From: Candidatus Eisenbacteria bacterium
GTDB lineage: Bacteria; Orphanbacterota; Orphanbacteria; Orphanbacterales; Orphanbacteraceae
Length of the DNA: 64,000 bases
Assembly: GCA_016867715.1 (NCBI GenBank)
Contig: VGIW01000005.1
Location: 1 to 64,000, forward strand
Direction of reading: 5' to 3'
Part shown: in pieces, positions 16,916 to 25,288 of the stretch
How positions within the stretch are numbered: position 1 is the stretch's first letter
Layout of the letters: every line of letters starts with the position of its first letter
The notes under the pieces: generated by a model
Told to the model about the DNA's origin: nothing
What the model saw: the letters and a program-made list of their open reading frames with translations, nothing else
The model's database searches: none
Translations under genes and position numbers: made by a program

Positions 16916-18019
16916 TTAGGCGTGGAGCGCCTCGCGAAGGGCCCCCGCGACCTCGTCGATCTGAGCCTCGGTCAGCTCGGCGTACATCGGGAGCGACAAC
17001 CCTTGGCTCGCGACCCGCTCCGCGCGCGGGAAGCTCCCCGGCCGATGGCCGAGATGCCGGTACGCCTTGAGGAGATGAACCGGGATCGGATAGTGCAGCC
17101 CGGTCGCGATCCCCTTCTCGGCGAGCCGCTCCCTCAGCCGGTCCCTCTCCTCGGAGAGAACGACGAAGAGATGATAGACGTGGCGCCTCCCCTCCCCCTC
17201 CTTCGGGAGGACGAGAGGAAGCCCCTGGAGCTTCTCCTTGTAAAGCGCCGCCGCGCGTCTCCGTTTCTCGAGCCATCCCTCGAGATGGCGCAGCTTGACG
17301 CTGAGAATCGCGGCCTGGATCGCATCGAGGCGGTGATTGAATCCCTCGATCGTGTGGTCGTGCTTCTCGACGCGCCCGTGATCGACCATAAGGCGCACGT
17401 GCGAGGCGACTTCTTCGTCGTTCGTGACGAGGGCTCCGGCATCGCCGTAGGCCCCGAGGTTCTTTCCCGGATAGAAGCTGTAGCAGACGGCCCGCCCGAG
17501 CGACCCGAGCTTCTTCCCCTGATAGTGCGCCCCGTGCGCCTGCGCGCAATCCGCGATCACGACGAGGCCGCGCTTCTCCGCGATCTCGAGGATCGGCCCC
17601 ATGTCGGCGGGTTGTCCGAAGAGATGCACGGGGAGAATGCACCTCGTCTTCGGCGTGATCGCGTCCTCGAGGGCGTTCGGATCCATGTTGTAGAACTCGG
17701 GTTCCACATCGACGAACCGGACCGAAGCTCCCGCTTGGGTGATCGCCTCCGTCGTCGCGATGAACGTGTTCGGGACGGTGATCACCTCGTCCCCGCGCCC
17801 GATCCCGCAGGAGACGAGAGCGAGTTGAAGCGCCGAAGTTCCGGAGCTCGTTCCGACCGCGAAGCGCGCCCCCACGTACGACGCGAACGCGGTTTCGAAC
17901 TCCGCGACCGGCTTGCCGCCGATGAAGCTCGTGCTCTCCAGGATCGTGTCGATCGCGCCCCGGATCTCACCCTCGATGCTGCGAAGCTGTGCTTTCAAGT
18001 CCACGAACGGTATCGACAT
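16916..18019 (-). CDS. DegT/DnrJ/EryC1/StrS-family PLP aminotransferase
   Basis: 367 residues, full length for sugar aminotransferases. Lys186 in SFYPGKNLGAYGDAG is the pyridoxal-phosphate lysine and IADCAQAHGA (Asp157) contacts the cofactor. N-terminal FVDLKAQ and C-terminal GLHYPIPVHLLKAY are also typical. Such enzymes aminate keto-sugar nucleotides. The oxidoreductase at 14390-15400 could provide the 3-keto substrate, giving a WbpB/WbpE-like pair; this is inference. The ATG at 18019 has GGAG upstream and overlaps the end of the preceding membrane-protein gene by 25 bases. Confidence 0.93.
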   Translation of the reverse strand: MSIPFVDLKAQLRSIEGEIRGAIDTILESTSFIGGKPVAEFETAFASYVGARFAVGTSSGTSALQLALVSCGIGRGDEVITVPNTFIATTEAITQAGASVRFVDVEPEFYNMDPNALEDAITPKTRCILPVHLFGQPADMGPILEIAEKRGLVVIADCAQAHGAHYQGKKLGSLGRAVCYSFYPGKNLGAYGDAGALVTNDEEVASHVRLMVDHGRVEKHDHTIEGFNHRLDAIQAAILSVKLRHLEGWLEKRRRAAALYKEKLQGLPLVLPKEGEGRRHVYHLFVVLSEERDRLRERLAEKGIATGLHYPIPVHLLKAYRHLGHRPGSFPRAERVASQGLSLPMYAELTEAQIDEVAGALREALHA

Positions 18020-20718
18020 CTTTCGGCTCCTCGAAGGGCGGGTCCTCCCCCGCCTCTCTCGTTCGCGAAGAGGTCCGGCCCGCTCTCCGCACGATTCCGA
18101 TTCTCCGGGGCAAACGGGGGCCGGACGGCCCGCTCGAGAACGTTTCTTGGATCGGTCCCCTTCCGCTCGCCGGAGAGACGGGGCGGGGGGCCCGCGGCCT
18201 GCCGGACGACGAGGCGTCCGACGGCGACTCCGGAAAACGAATCGCGTTCGCTCACGAAGTCCCGCAGATAGTAGTTTCGAATGAAAGAGGACCGCCGGAG
18301 GGCGACCTCGAGGTCGTAGAGGCCCGGTTCGAGATCGGCCGGAATCGTCCATCGGATCGTGTCCGCGACGAGCGCTCCGACCGGCCATTCCTCGGGCGGA
18401 TAGGCCCCTCGTAGGAGGTTCCGCATGGTTCGCGCCCGCGCGAGCCGGCCGGTTCGGATCTCGCGGGCTTTCCGCTCCCACTTCGCCCATGCGCCGCCCG
18501 CCGCGCCTCCGGCTTGCACGAGGCGAAGGTAGACCTTGTGTGGGAGCGGATCGTCGGTCTCTCCTTCTTTCGACCAGTAGCAGGCGAGCGCGACCGTTCC
18601 TCCCGCGTGGATCGTGTCCGGGGACGCGAGCGCCCCCGCGAGACGAACGCGGTTCGGGAAGAGATGGTCCGCGCGCGAGGCCTCGGCCGGAAGCGCCTCG
18701 ACGCGGGCGGAGAGAACCGCGGTCTCTTCCCCTCCGCCTTCCGCATCATCATAGCGGAACGCGAACAGGTGACAGCGGTCGCGCGCGTAGATCTCCCGGT
18801 AGCGCTTGGGATCGCGCCGGAACTTCTCCAGGGTCGGCTCGTAGAGTCCGGGATCGAGGCTCGCGAGGTAGCTCGTGTATCGATCGCGAAGCCGGAAGTT
18901 GATGAGTACATAATCGACATCATAATGCTTGAGAATACGCGCGGTTTCGGCACCGGAGACGTAGGGGCTCATCGACCGGATCATGTCGCGTACGCGCTCT
19001 GGCGCGAGCGGGTCGCCGGTCGAGCTGTGCTGCTCGAGAACGGCAATCGTCTTCTGCGGCGTGCAGGCGGGGATCAGGTAGCCGGTGATCGGGTCGGTCG
19101 CCACCGCCGCCCGCGCCGGAAGCTCCCTCTCCATGAACGCGAAGAGATCGCTCCACGCCTCGGGTCTGGGCGCGTCGGCGAGCCGGCACGGCTTCGCGGC
19201 GAGGCGCATCCGGAGGTCCTCGGCGTCCGCCGAGCGAAGGCTTCCGGCGAAGAGGGCAGAGAGGACGAGAAGCCCCGCGAGCGCGCCGATCCTCCGCGGC
19301 GCCGGCTTCCCGCGCGCGGCGGTCTCCGTCCAGCGCGCGGCCAAGAACCCGAGCACGAGGAACTGCCCGCCGAACCAGACGATCCGCCCGAGAAGGTATC
19401 CGACGAGGGGGACGAGGAGCGGCGCGAGGAGTGGGTTCAGGATGAGGAGGAACGGGAGGAGCGCCGTCGAGACGGCGAGGAGAACCCCGCGATCCTGGCC
19501 CGCCCGGGGGAGGAGGAGAAGGGCGAGCGGAATGCCGGCGAGGCCGAAGAGCCCTACGCGATCGAACGCGAGAAGTGGGTTCGCCGTGTAGAGACGTTCG
19601 GTCACGTGCACGATCCCTTGGAGGTGCGTGTGGATCGGGTCGAGCGGCGGGTAGCTCGTCGCGAGCCTCCAGATTCCGATCGGAAGGGCGCCGGCGGCGA
19701 GGAAGACGAGGGAGACGAGCGCGGGCTTGCGCGCGCCTCTCCCCGCGGGCGCGATCGCGAGCGCAATCCAGTAGAGCCCGCCGAGAAGGAGCGCGGTGAC
19801 CGCGGAGAAGACGTGGATCCCCATGAGCGCGAAGCCGGTGAGGAAGAGGCCGACCGCGGGGGCTCTCCCTTCTCGCACGGCGCGGAGCACGAGCCAGAAA
19901 GCGCACCAGACCGCCGGAGCGGCGAAGAGGTAGGGAGATGCGCTCCGTCCGAACCAGGCGCCGAACACGCCTCCCTCCCACGAGAGGACGGCGAAGGCGA
20001 GAGCGAGAACCGCCGCCCTACTCCGGCCGAGGCTCTCCCGCGCGAGCGCGTGGAAGGAGAGCGCGAAGAGAAACGCGGTGAGCGCGGGGAGCGTGTCATG
20101 AACCGCGCGAGCCCCGACTCCCGCGAGCGAGCCGGCCGCCGCCGCGGCCGGAAGGACGAACCCCTTCCGCGAGTCAAGGCGCTGGTCGGTGCTCTTCGCG
20201 TAGTAGCTCGTGAGGGGGAAGCACTCCCCCGTGTCCTGAATCTCGCGGAGGACGGCGATGTGGTCGAGAGCGTCGCTCGGGAGCGTCACGAGGCCCCCCT
20301 TCGCGAGCGCCGCGGCCGCGATGAGAACCGCGAAGAGAAGAAGCGCCGGCGGCGTCTCCCCCACGGTCCTCCGCGCGCGCGCGAAAAGGACCACGGAGGC
20401 AACGAGGAGGAGCGGTCGGACGAGCCAAGCGAAGATCCTCGTGCCGGCCCCCGCAAGCTCCCCCGCGAAGAGTGGAAGAAAGGAGACCGCGCAGGAGACG
20501 GGGAAGGCTAGCGCGAGCACGTGTTCCTTCCTTGCGTCGCGCGCGCCCCCTGCGGCGGAGAGAAGCGCGTAGCCGACCGAGAAGAAGATCCCCCCCGCCA
20601 CCGCGAGGAACCGGATCCGTTCGGGTCCGAGCGGGACGAACGTCGCCGCGAACCCGAGGAGCGCGACGGCGCCCGCGAGGACCGCCGCGATGTCGCCGCT
20701 ACTCCGGTTCTGCTTCAA
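17995..20718 (-). CDS. large multi-pass membrane protein, GT-C-like (paralog of 22159-24582)
   Basis: 907 residues, unnamed family. Roughly 12-13 membrane helices span residues 10-490, and an extracytoplasmic region of about 400 residues follows. The first large loop holds SDALDHI (Asp149, Asp152, His153) and LDSRKG (181-186), the place where GT-C glycosyltransferases keep their catalytic acid. Motifs shared with the paralog include GIHVFSA, YPP-x4-HTHLQG, LNPLLAPL...GYLLGRI, TDPITGY...EQHSS, DYVLIN and a beta-sandwich ending ADLEPGLYDLE. It probably transfers sugars from a polyprenyl-phosphate donor; this is inference. The start is TTG 20718 with AAGGG upstream. The last 70 residues are Arg/Pro-rich and overlap the next gene. 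Confidence 0.8.
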   Translation of the reverse strand: MKQNRSSGDIAAVLAGAVALLGFAATFVPLGPERIRFLAVAGGIFFSVGYALLSAAGGARDARKEHVLALAFPVSCAVSFLPLFAGELAGAGTRIFAWLVRPLLLVASVVLFARARRTVGETPPALLLFAVLIAAAALAKGGLVTLPSDALDHIAVLREIQDTGECFPLTSYYAKSTDQRLDSRKGFVLPAAAAAGSLAGVGARAVHDTLPALTAFLFALSFHALARESLGRSRAAVLALAFAVLSWEGGVFGAWFGRSASPYLFAAPAVWCAFWLVLRAVREGRAPAVGLFLTGFALMGIHVFSAVTALLLGGLYWIALAIAPAGRGARKPALVSLVFLAAGALPIGIWRLATSYPPLDPIHTHLQGIVHVTERLYTANPLLAFDRVGLFGLAGIPLALLLLPRAGQDRGVLLAVSTALLPFLLILNPLLAPLLVPLVGYLLGRIVWFGGQFLVLGFLAARWTETAARGKPAPRRIGALAGLLVLSALFAGSLRSADAEDLRMRLAAKPCRLADAPRPEAWSDLFAFMERELPARAAVATDPITGYLIPACTPQKTIAVLEQHSSTGDPLAPERVRDMIRSMSPYVSGAETARILKHYDVDYVLINFRLRDRYTSYLASLDPGLYEPTLEKFRRDPKRYREIYARDRCHLFAFRYDDAEGGGEETAVLSARVEALPAEASRADHLFPNRVRLAGALASPDTIHAGGTVALACYWSKEGETDDPLPHKVYLRLVQAGGAAGGAWAKWERKAREIRTGRLARARTMRNLLRGAYPPEEWPVGALVADTIRWTIPADLEPGLYDLEVALRRSSFIRNYYLRDFVSERDSFSGVAVGRLVVRQAAGPPPRLSGERKGTDPRNVLERAVRPPFAPENRNRAESGPDLFANERGGGGPALRGAERCRYRSWT

Positions 20719-22162
20719 GGCGTGCCCTTTCCCTTTCGTCGGCTCTCCGCACGGCGACGCGGCTCGCCGAGACGAGGAGCCCGAGCATCGTCCATGTGAA
20801 ATGCTGCGTGTTCTCGTACCGCAGGAACGCGATCTTGATCTCGTCCACGAAGAAGATCACGAGGATCCCGGATAAGAGCACGACGGTGTACGCCAGCTCG
20901 CTCCGCTGGGTCGCGTAGCGCTTCGCCGCGCGGTAGCTCATGCGAAACGCGCGAAACAGCATCCAATAGAAGACGAGGGCGCCCGGGATCCCGATCGTGT
21001 GCGCGAGAAACAGAAAGAGACTGTGCGGGTCTTGGTGATCGACGTTCTTCTCATCCACGCCCTGGAAATAGAAGGGGCCATAGCCGATCCAGGGGCTTTC
21101 CTTGATGCGTCCCCATGCCTCGCTCCACCGTTGTGCGCGCGTGTCCGGCATTCCGCTGATGAACTTCGTCTTTCCCAACCGGCCGAAGAGCGAGGCCGTT
21201 TCCGTGTACCTGTCCAGGACGAGGGCGGAAGCATAGAAGATCAAGGACGCCGTGATGAGAACCGGAAGGAGCTTCTGGTAGTTGATGATCTTGCGGGCGA
21301 TCCAAACGAGATAGACGATGCCTGCTATAAGGCTGAGGAAGGCTCCGCGCGTTGCGGTCGCGAGAAGAAGCATGATCGCAATCCCGAGGAGAGGGGTCCA
21401 GACGAGCTGCTTCAGCACGGCCCTCTCGTTCAGAACACGGATGAGCAATATCGGGATGAAGATCGCGAGATACTCCGCGAACATCTCGTAATCCCCGAAG
21501 ACCGAGCCGACGCGGATCCCTTGTACGGTAGCGATCTGCACGCTCTTCACGCGGAGGATTTCGAAAACGTACGCGTAGCGGGGCAGCCATAGCTCCACAA
21601 TCGCCACGAGCGTGACGAAGCAGAACGATACGAGAAGCGCGTTCAGGACGAAGTGGATGTCCCTCTCCGTCCGAATCAGGTTCACCACCAGATAGAAGAT
21701 GAGAATCGACGAGATGTAGATGCGGAACTTGGCCACCGCCTGGGCCCAGTGTCCGGGGTCCACCGCCGCGAACGAGATCACGTAGCAGAGGGTGAGAAGG
21801 ATGAGCGGAACCTCGAGCCCGGACGTGATCGGCCTTCTCTCGTATCCGAGAGCCACGCGGAGAATCCAGAACGCGAAAATAATGAACGCGAAGATGACCG
21901 TGGTGCTTCCGATCGTTGTGTACTGCGGGAAGGGGATGATGAACAGCATGAAGCCGACCGACCAGCGGCTCGGCAATAGGAACGCCGCAACGAGGACGGC
22001 GGCGCCCATCAGGAACTCGATCATCCGCTTGCTCGGGCTGAGGATCTGTCCGGAGAGGATGAACCCGATCCCGGCCGCAACGAGAAGAGAGACGCCGAGC
22101 CCCACGACCTCCGGCCGCACGCTCCGCACCCGCTCGCCGAAACGCCCCGGGTTTGGCCTCAC
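20699..22162 (-). CDS. O-antigen polymerase/ligase-like membrane protein (Wzy/WaaL superfamily)
   Basis: 487 residues with about 12 membrane helices and one large periplasmic loop (about 320-390), the layout of the O-antigen ligase/polymerase family. GSVFGDYEMFAEYLAI and the loop segment RWSEAWGRIKESPWIGYGPF followed by DPHSLFLFLAHTIGIPG match the conserved region of that family, in which a loop His and Arg are functionally important. It could polymerise repeat units or ligate the glycan to a carrier; sequence alone does not decide. Start GTG 22162 (GTGA overlap with the previous stop) has GGAGGTG 5 bases upstream. It sits between two paralogous giant membrane proteins. Confidence 0.88.
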   Translation of the reverse strand: MRPNPGRFGERVRSVRPEVVGLGVSLLVAAGIGFILSGQILSPSKRMIEFLMGAAVLVAAFLLPSRWSVGFMLFIIPFPQYTTIGSTTVIFAFIIFAFWILRVALGYERRPITSGLEVPLILLTLCYVISFAAVDPGHWAQAVAKFRIYISSILIFYLVVNLIRTERDIHFVLNALLVSFCFVTLVAIVELWLPRYAYVFEILRVKSVQIATVQGIRVGSVFGDYEMFAEYLAIFIPILLIRVLNERAVLKQLVWTPLLGIAIMLLLATATRGAFLSLIAGIVYLVWIARKIINYQKLLPVLITASLIFYASALVLDRYTETASLFGRLGKTKFISGMPDTRAQRWSEAWGRIKESPWIGYGPFYFQGVDEKNVDHQDPHSLFLFLAHTIGIPGALVFYWMLFRAFRMSYRAAKRYATQRSELAYTVVLLSGILVIFFVDEIKIAFLRYENTQHFTWTMLGLLVSASRVAVRRADERERARLEAEPE

Positions 22163-24582
22163 GGAAGCACCTCCAGCGTGTCGAGGACGGTCCATCCGGT
22201 TCGGATCGCGCCGCGTTCGAGCCCTCGGATCCTTCGCACCGGAAAGAAACGCGCCTCGTCCGCCGCCGCCTCGATCTCGTAGATCCCCGGCGGAAGATCG
22301 GAGGGGACGCGGACGAAATGGCTGTCGGCGACGACGTCCCCTTCCCTCCAGAGGAGGTACGGGTAGTCCGGCTCGCCGAGCAAGAACGCGTTCCACTGGC
22401 GCCGCGCCGGATCCCTCCGAAGCGCGAAGCGCTCGGGTGCGCGCATTCCGAGAGGCTGCGCGCGCACATGAAGTTGGACCGGAACCGCCCCGGCGTCCTC
22501 TCCCGTGAGCTCCCAGCGGGTGATCAGGACTCCTCCCTCGCCCGGTCTCGCCCGTTCGGCGCCGTACCGGGCCTCCAGAAGAACGAGGCCTGCCGCTGTC
22601 GGCTGCCGGAGGTGTGGTCTCCCGAGCGGAGGATCGGCGCGCGGGGAATCCTCCTCGTGCGGGGCGGGGGGGCCGTGGACCTTCCAAAGCGACAAGCCCT
22701 CCGGCGCGTCGATCCGTTCGAAGCGCTCCGGGCGTTTCTCGATCGCCTCGCGGCAGGAGCGGAACGACTCGCGCCGGATCGCGACGTTGTACGTTCGAAA
22801 GTCGCGCGGGAATCGTTCGTTGATGAGTACATAATCGATCTCATGATCATCGAGAATCGCGTCGGCCGCGCCGGCAGAGAGGCGGCCGAGGAGAAAGCGC
22901 TGGCTCTCGGCGAGGCGGCGCGGCGCCTCCTTGTCGTTCGGCGAGGAGTGCTGGTCGAGAATCGCCGCCGGGTGGACGAGGCCCTTCCCGAAAAGGGTGT
23001 AGCCGGTCACCGGGTCGGAAAGGAGACCCGCGCCCACCGGGATGCGATCGAGAATCCGCTCGAGAGGAAGCTCCCAATCCATTCTGGTTTCGGGAGTTCC
23101 GAGCGGGAGATCGCGGCGCGGCTCCGCCCGGGCCGCCGGGGAGAGAACCGTGGCTCCTACCGCGAGGAGGGCGGCGAGGGCGGGAAGCGCAGCGCGCGCG
23201 CGTCGTCTCCCCTCCCACCCCCCGCGGATCGCCGCGGCCGCCACGAACCCGGACGGAACGAGGAGCGGGATCCTCCGCGCGAGGTACCCGGCCTTCTCCT
23301 CGACGAGCGGAAAGAAGAGCGGGTTCAGGACGAGGAGGAGAACGACCAGCGACGCCGAGACGAGAAAGACCTCGCCCGCTCCGAAGGGCCGCTCCGGCGG
23401 CGCCACGAAGGGGAGCAGGAGAAAGGAGACGAACCCGGCGAGCCCGATCACCTGGGCGAGCGTGATCGGATCGATCACCGAAAGGTTTCCGGGAAGAAGG
23501 AGAACCCCCTGACGGTGCAGATGTAAAGCGTTCGACGGGGGATACGCGTGAACGAGCCTGAAGACGAGAAACGGAAGCGCGCCGATCACGCTCCCCGCCA
23601 GGAAGTGAACCGCCCCGGGCGCCTCGGAGCGGAGCCTTCGGACGAGAAGGAGCCCCGCCGCGAGCGCGCCGCTTCCGAGCCAAACGAGGATCGCGCTGAA
23701 GGCGTGGACGCCGGCAGTTCCCGCGCCGAGGAGAACGGCCAGAAGAGTTCCGCGCGTCTTCCGTTTCCGCCGGGAACTCTCGATCGCGAGCGCGGCCGCC
23801 TGGATGTAGAGAAGCGGCCCCGCCTTCCCCGGATAGCCGGCGGCGGCGAACCACTCGTCCTCGAGACCTGCGCGACAGAGAAGAAGGAACGCCCCGGCCG
23901 CGACCCAGGGGATCGTCCGCCCTCCGAACACGCTTCCCGCAAGCCAGAAGATCGTGAGCACGAGAAGGGCGATGTGCATCTTTCCGAACAGTGCATAGGC
24001 GTCCCCGGGGTCCGTTCTCGACAAGGCGCACGCGAGCGCGAAGAGCGTGTGGTTCGTCCCCTTCCGCGGATCGAGAAGCGCCTCCCGCCCCTTGTGGAAG
24101 TACTCGCCCGGCAAGACATCGGCGCGCGCGATCTGGAATCGGACGGTTCCGATGTGATCGGGCGCGTCGGTCCAGAAACCCTCGCGCGGGCTCGTCGTCA
24201 GGGCAAGGAGAAGAGCGATGCCGGCGAGAGGCCAGAGGCGTGCGTCCCTCTTCGATTCCGCGCCGGGAGGGTCGCCGGCCCACGCGCTCCAGGCGCCGAG
24301 AAGGAGGAACGGCGCGAGAAGGGCTCCGAGCGGAAGGCCGGCGACGTGGAACGCGAGAACGAGAAGAGCGAGGATGCCGTGGCCGATTCCCCACGCGAGC
24401 GGAATGCGGATGCGGAGCGGGCTTCCCGGGCGGAGCCGTCCCGCGATCCACCATCCGGGAAAGAGCGCGAGCGCGAGAAACGCGGCCGGGAAGCGAGCTT
24501 CCGCCGGGAGCGAGCTCCCGAGCGCCGCCGCGCCCCAAAGGGCGGCGAAGAGCGCGCCGCGGATCCATCTCCCTTCGTTCAT
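22159..24582 (-). CDS. large multi-pass membrane protein, GT-C-like (paralog of 17995-20718)
   Basis: 807 residues, the same unnamed family as 17995-20718. About 12 membrane helices (10-500) precede an extracytoplasmic tail. The first-loop motif TDAPDHI (Asp139, Asp142, His143) and LDPRKG (170-175) align with the paralog, as do GVHAFSA, YPP-x4-LHLHRQG, LNPLFFPL...GYLARRI, SDPVTGY...DQHSS, DYVLIN and the beta-sandwich PSDLPPGIYEIE. It is 100 residues shorter, mainly through the absence of the Arg/Pro-rich tail. A lipid-linked-sugar glycosyltransferase is the best guess from loop-1 acidic residues and topology. ATG 24582 follows the GT2 stop by 4 bases. Confidence 0.8.
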   Translation of the reverse strand: MNEGRWIRGALFAALWGAAALGSSLPAEARFPAAFLALALFPGWWIAGRLRPGSPLRIRIPLAWGIGHGILALLVLAFHVAGLPLGALLAPFLLLGAWSAWAGDPPGAESKRDARLWPLAGIALLLALTTSPREGFWTDAPDHIGTVRFQIARADVLPGEYFHKGREALLDPRKGTNHTLFALACALSRTDPGDAYALFGKMHIALLVLTIFWLAGSVFGGRTIPWVAAGAFLLLCRAGLEDEWFAAAGYPGKAGPLLYIQAAALAIESSRRKRKTRGTLLAVLLGAGTAGVHAFSAILVWLGSGALAAGLLLVRRLRSEAPGAVHFLAGSVIGALPFLVFRLVHAYPPSNALHLHRQGVLLLPGNLSVIDPITLAQVIGLAGFVSFLLLPFVAPPERPFGAGEVFLVSASLVVLLLVLNPLFFPLVEEKAGYLARRIPLLVPSGFVAAAAIRGGWEGRRRARAALPALAALLAVGATVLSPAARAEPRRDLPLGTPETRMDWELPLERILDRIPVGAGLLSDPVTGYTLFGKGLVHPAAILDQHSSPNDKEAPRRLAESQRFLLGRLSAGAADAILDDHEIDYVLINERFPRDFRTYNVAIRRESFRSCREAIEKRPERFERIDAPEGLSLWKVHGPPAPHEEDSPRADPPLGRPHLRQPTAAGLVLLEARYGAERARPGEGGVLITRWELTGEDAGAVPVQLHVRAQPLGMRAPERFALRRDPARRQWNAFLLGEPDYPYLLWREGDVVADSHFVRVPSDLPPGIYEIEAAADEARFFPVRRIRGLERGAIRTGWTVLDTLEVLP

Positions 24583-24586
24583 CGGT

Positions 24587-25273
24587 TCACGATCTCCTCG
24601 GTCCGCCGAACCGTCTCTTCACGAGGAAGAGAAGGTTCTGAATGCCGTCCTTCCACATGTTCAGCTTCACCTCGCCGATTCGCTCGTGGTAGTCGATCGG
24701 GTGCTCGCCGAACCGCACGTCCTTCGCCAGGATCGCCTCGATCTTCAGCTCCTCCGAGAAGGCCATCCCGTCCGAACCGGGGGCGATCTTCGGGTAGATC
24801 GACGAGTAGAACGCCCACATGCCCGATTGCGAATCCCGGATCGCCCGGAGAAAGAGGAGAAGAGTGGCCGCGGTCAGCACCCAGTTGCCGAACCGGTTCA
24901 TGATCTGCATCGATCCCTTCTTCCGTAAAGGGAATCGAGAGGCCGACACGAAGTCGAAGCCTCCGTCGAGAAGATGGTCGAGAAGCGGGGCGATCTCCTC
25001 GACCGGATAGCTCCCGTCGCCGTCGAGCGTGACGACGATCTCCGATTTCGCGGCGGGGATCCCGGTCTTGTACGCGCGCCCGTACCCCTTCCTCTTCTCG
25101 TGAATCACCCGCGCCCCGAGATTCCGCGCCACCTCGCCGGTCCGGTCGGTCGAGTTGTTGTCCACCACCACGATCTCGTCGATGAAGGAGGGCATCCGTT
25201 CGATCACGTGCCGGACCCCCTCTTCTTCGTTGTAGCAGGGGATCACTGCGGAGACGGTCTTGTTACGGTACAT
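24587..25273 (-). CDS. family 2 glycosyltransferase (DPM1-like polyprenyl-phosphate sugar synthase)
   Basis: 228 residues. VSAVIPCYNEEEGVRHVI, VVDNNSTDRT and the metal-binding LDGDGSYP are GT2 motifs; RDSQSGMWAF matches the conserved SG-x-R/W region of dolichol-phosphate-mannose-type synthases. No membrane segment is obvious apart from one weak helix near 130-145. It likely makes a polyprenyl-phosphate-linked hexose, which is the type of donor GT-C enzymes use, so it may supply the two large GT-C-like neighbours; this is inference. ATG 25273 has GGAG 7 bases upstream. Confidence 0.9.
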   Translation of the reverse strand: MYRNKTVSAVIPCYNEEEGVRHVIERMPSFIDEIVVVDNNSTDRTGEVARNLGARVIHEKRKGYGRAYKTGIPAAKSEIVVTLDGDGSYPVEEIAPLLDHLLDGGFDFVSASRFPLRKKGSMQIMNRFGNWVLTAATLLLFLRAIRDSQSGMWAFYSSIYPKIAPGSDGMAFSEELKIEAILAKDVRFGEHPIDYHERIGEVKLNMWKDGIQNLLFLVKRRFGGPRRS

Positions 25274-25288
25274 GCGAAGACTCCATCC

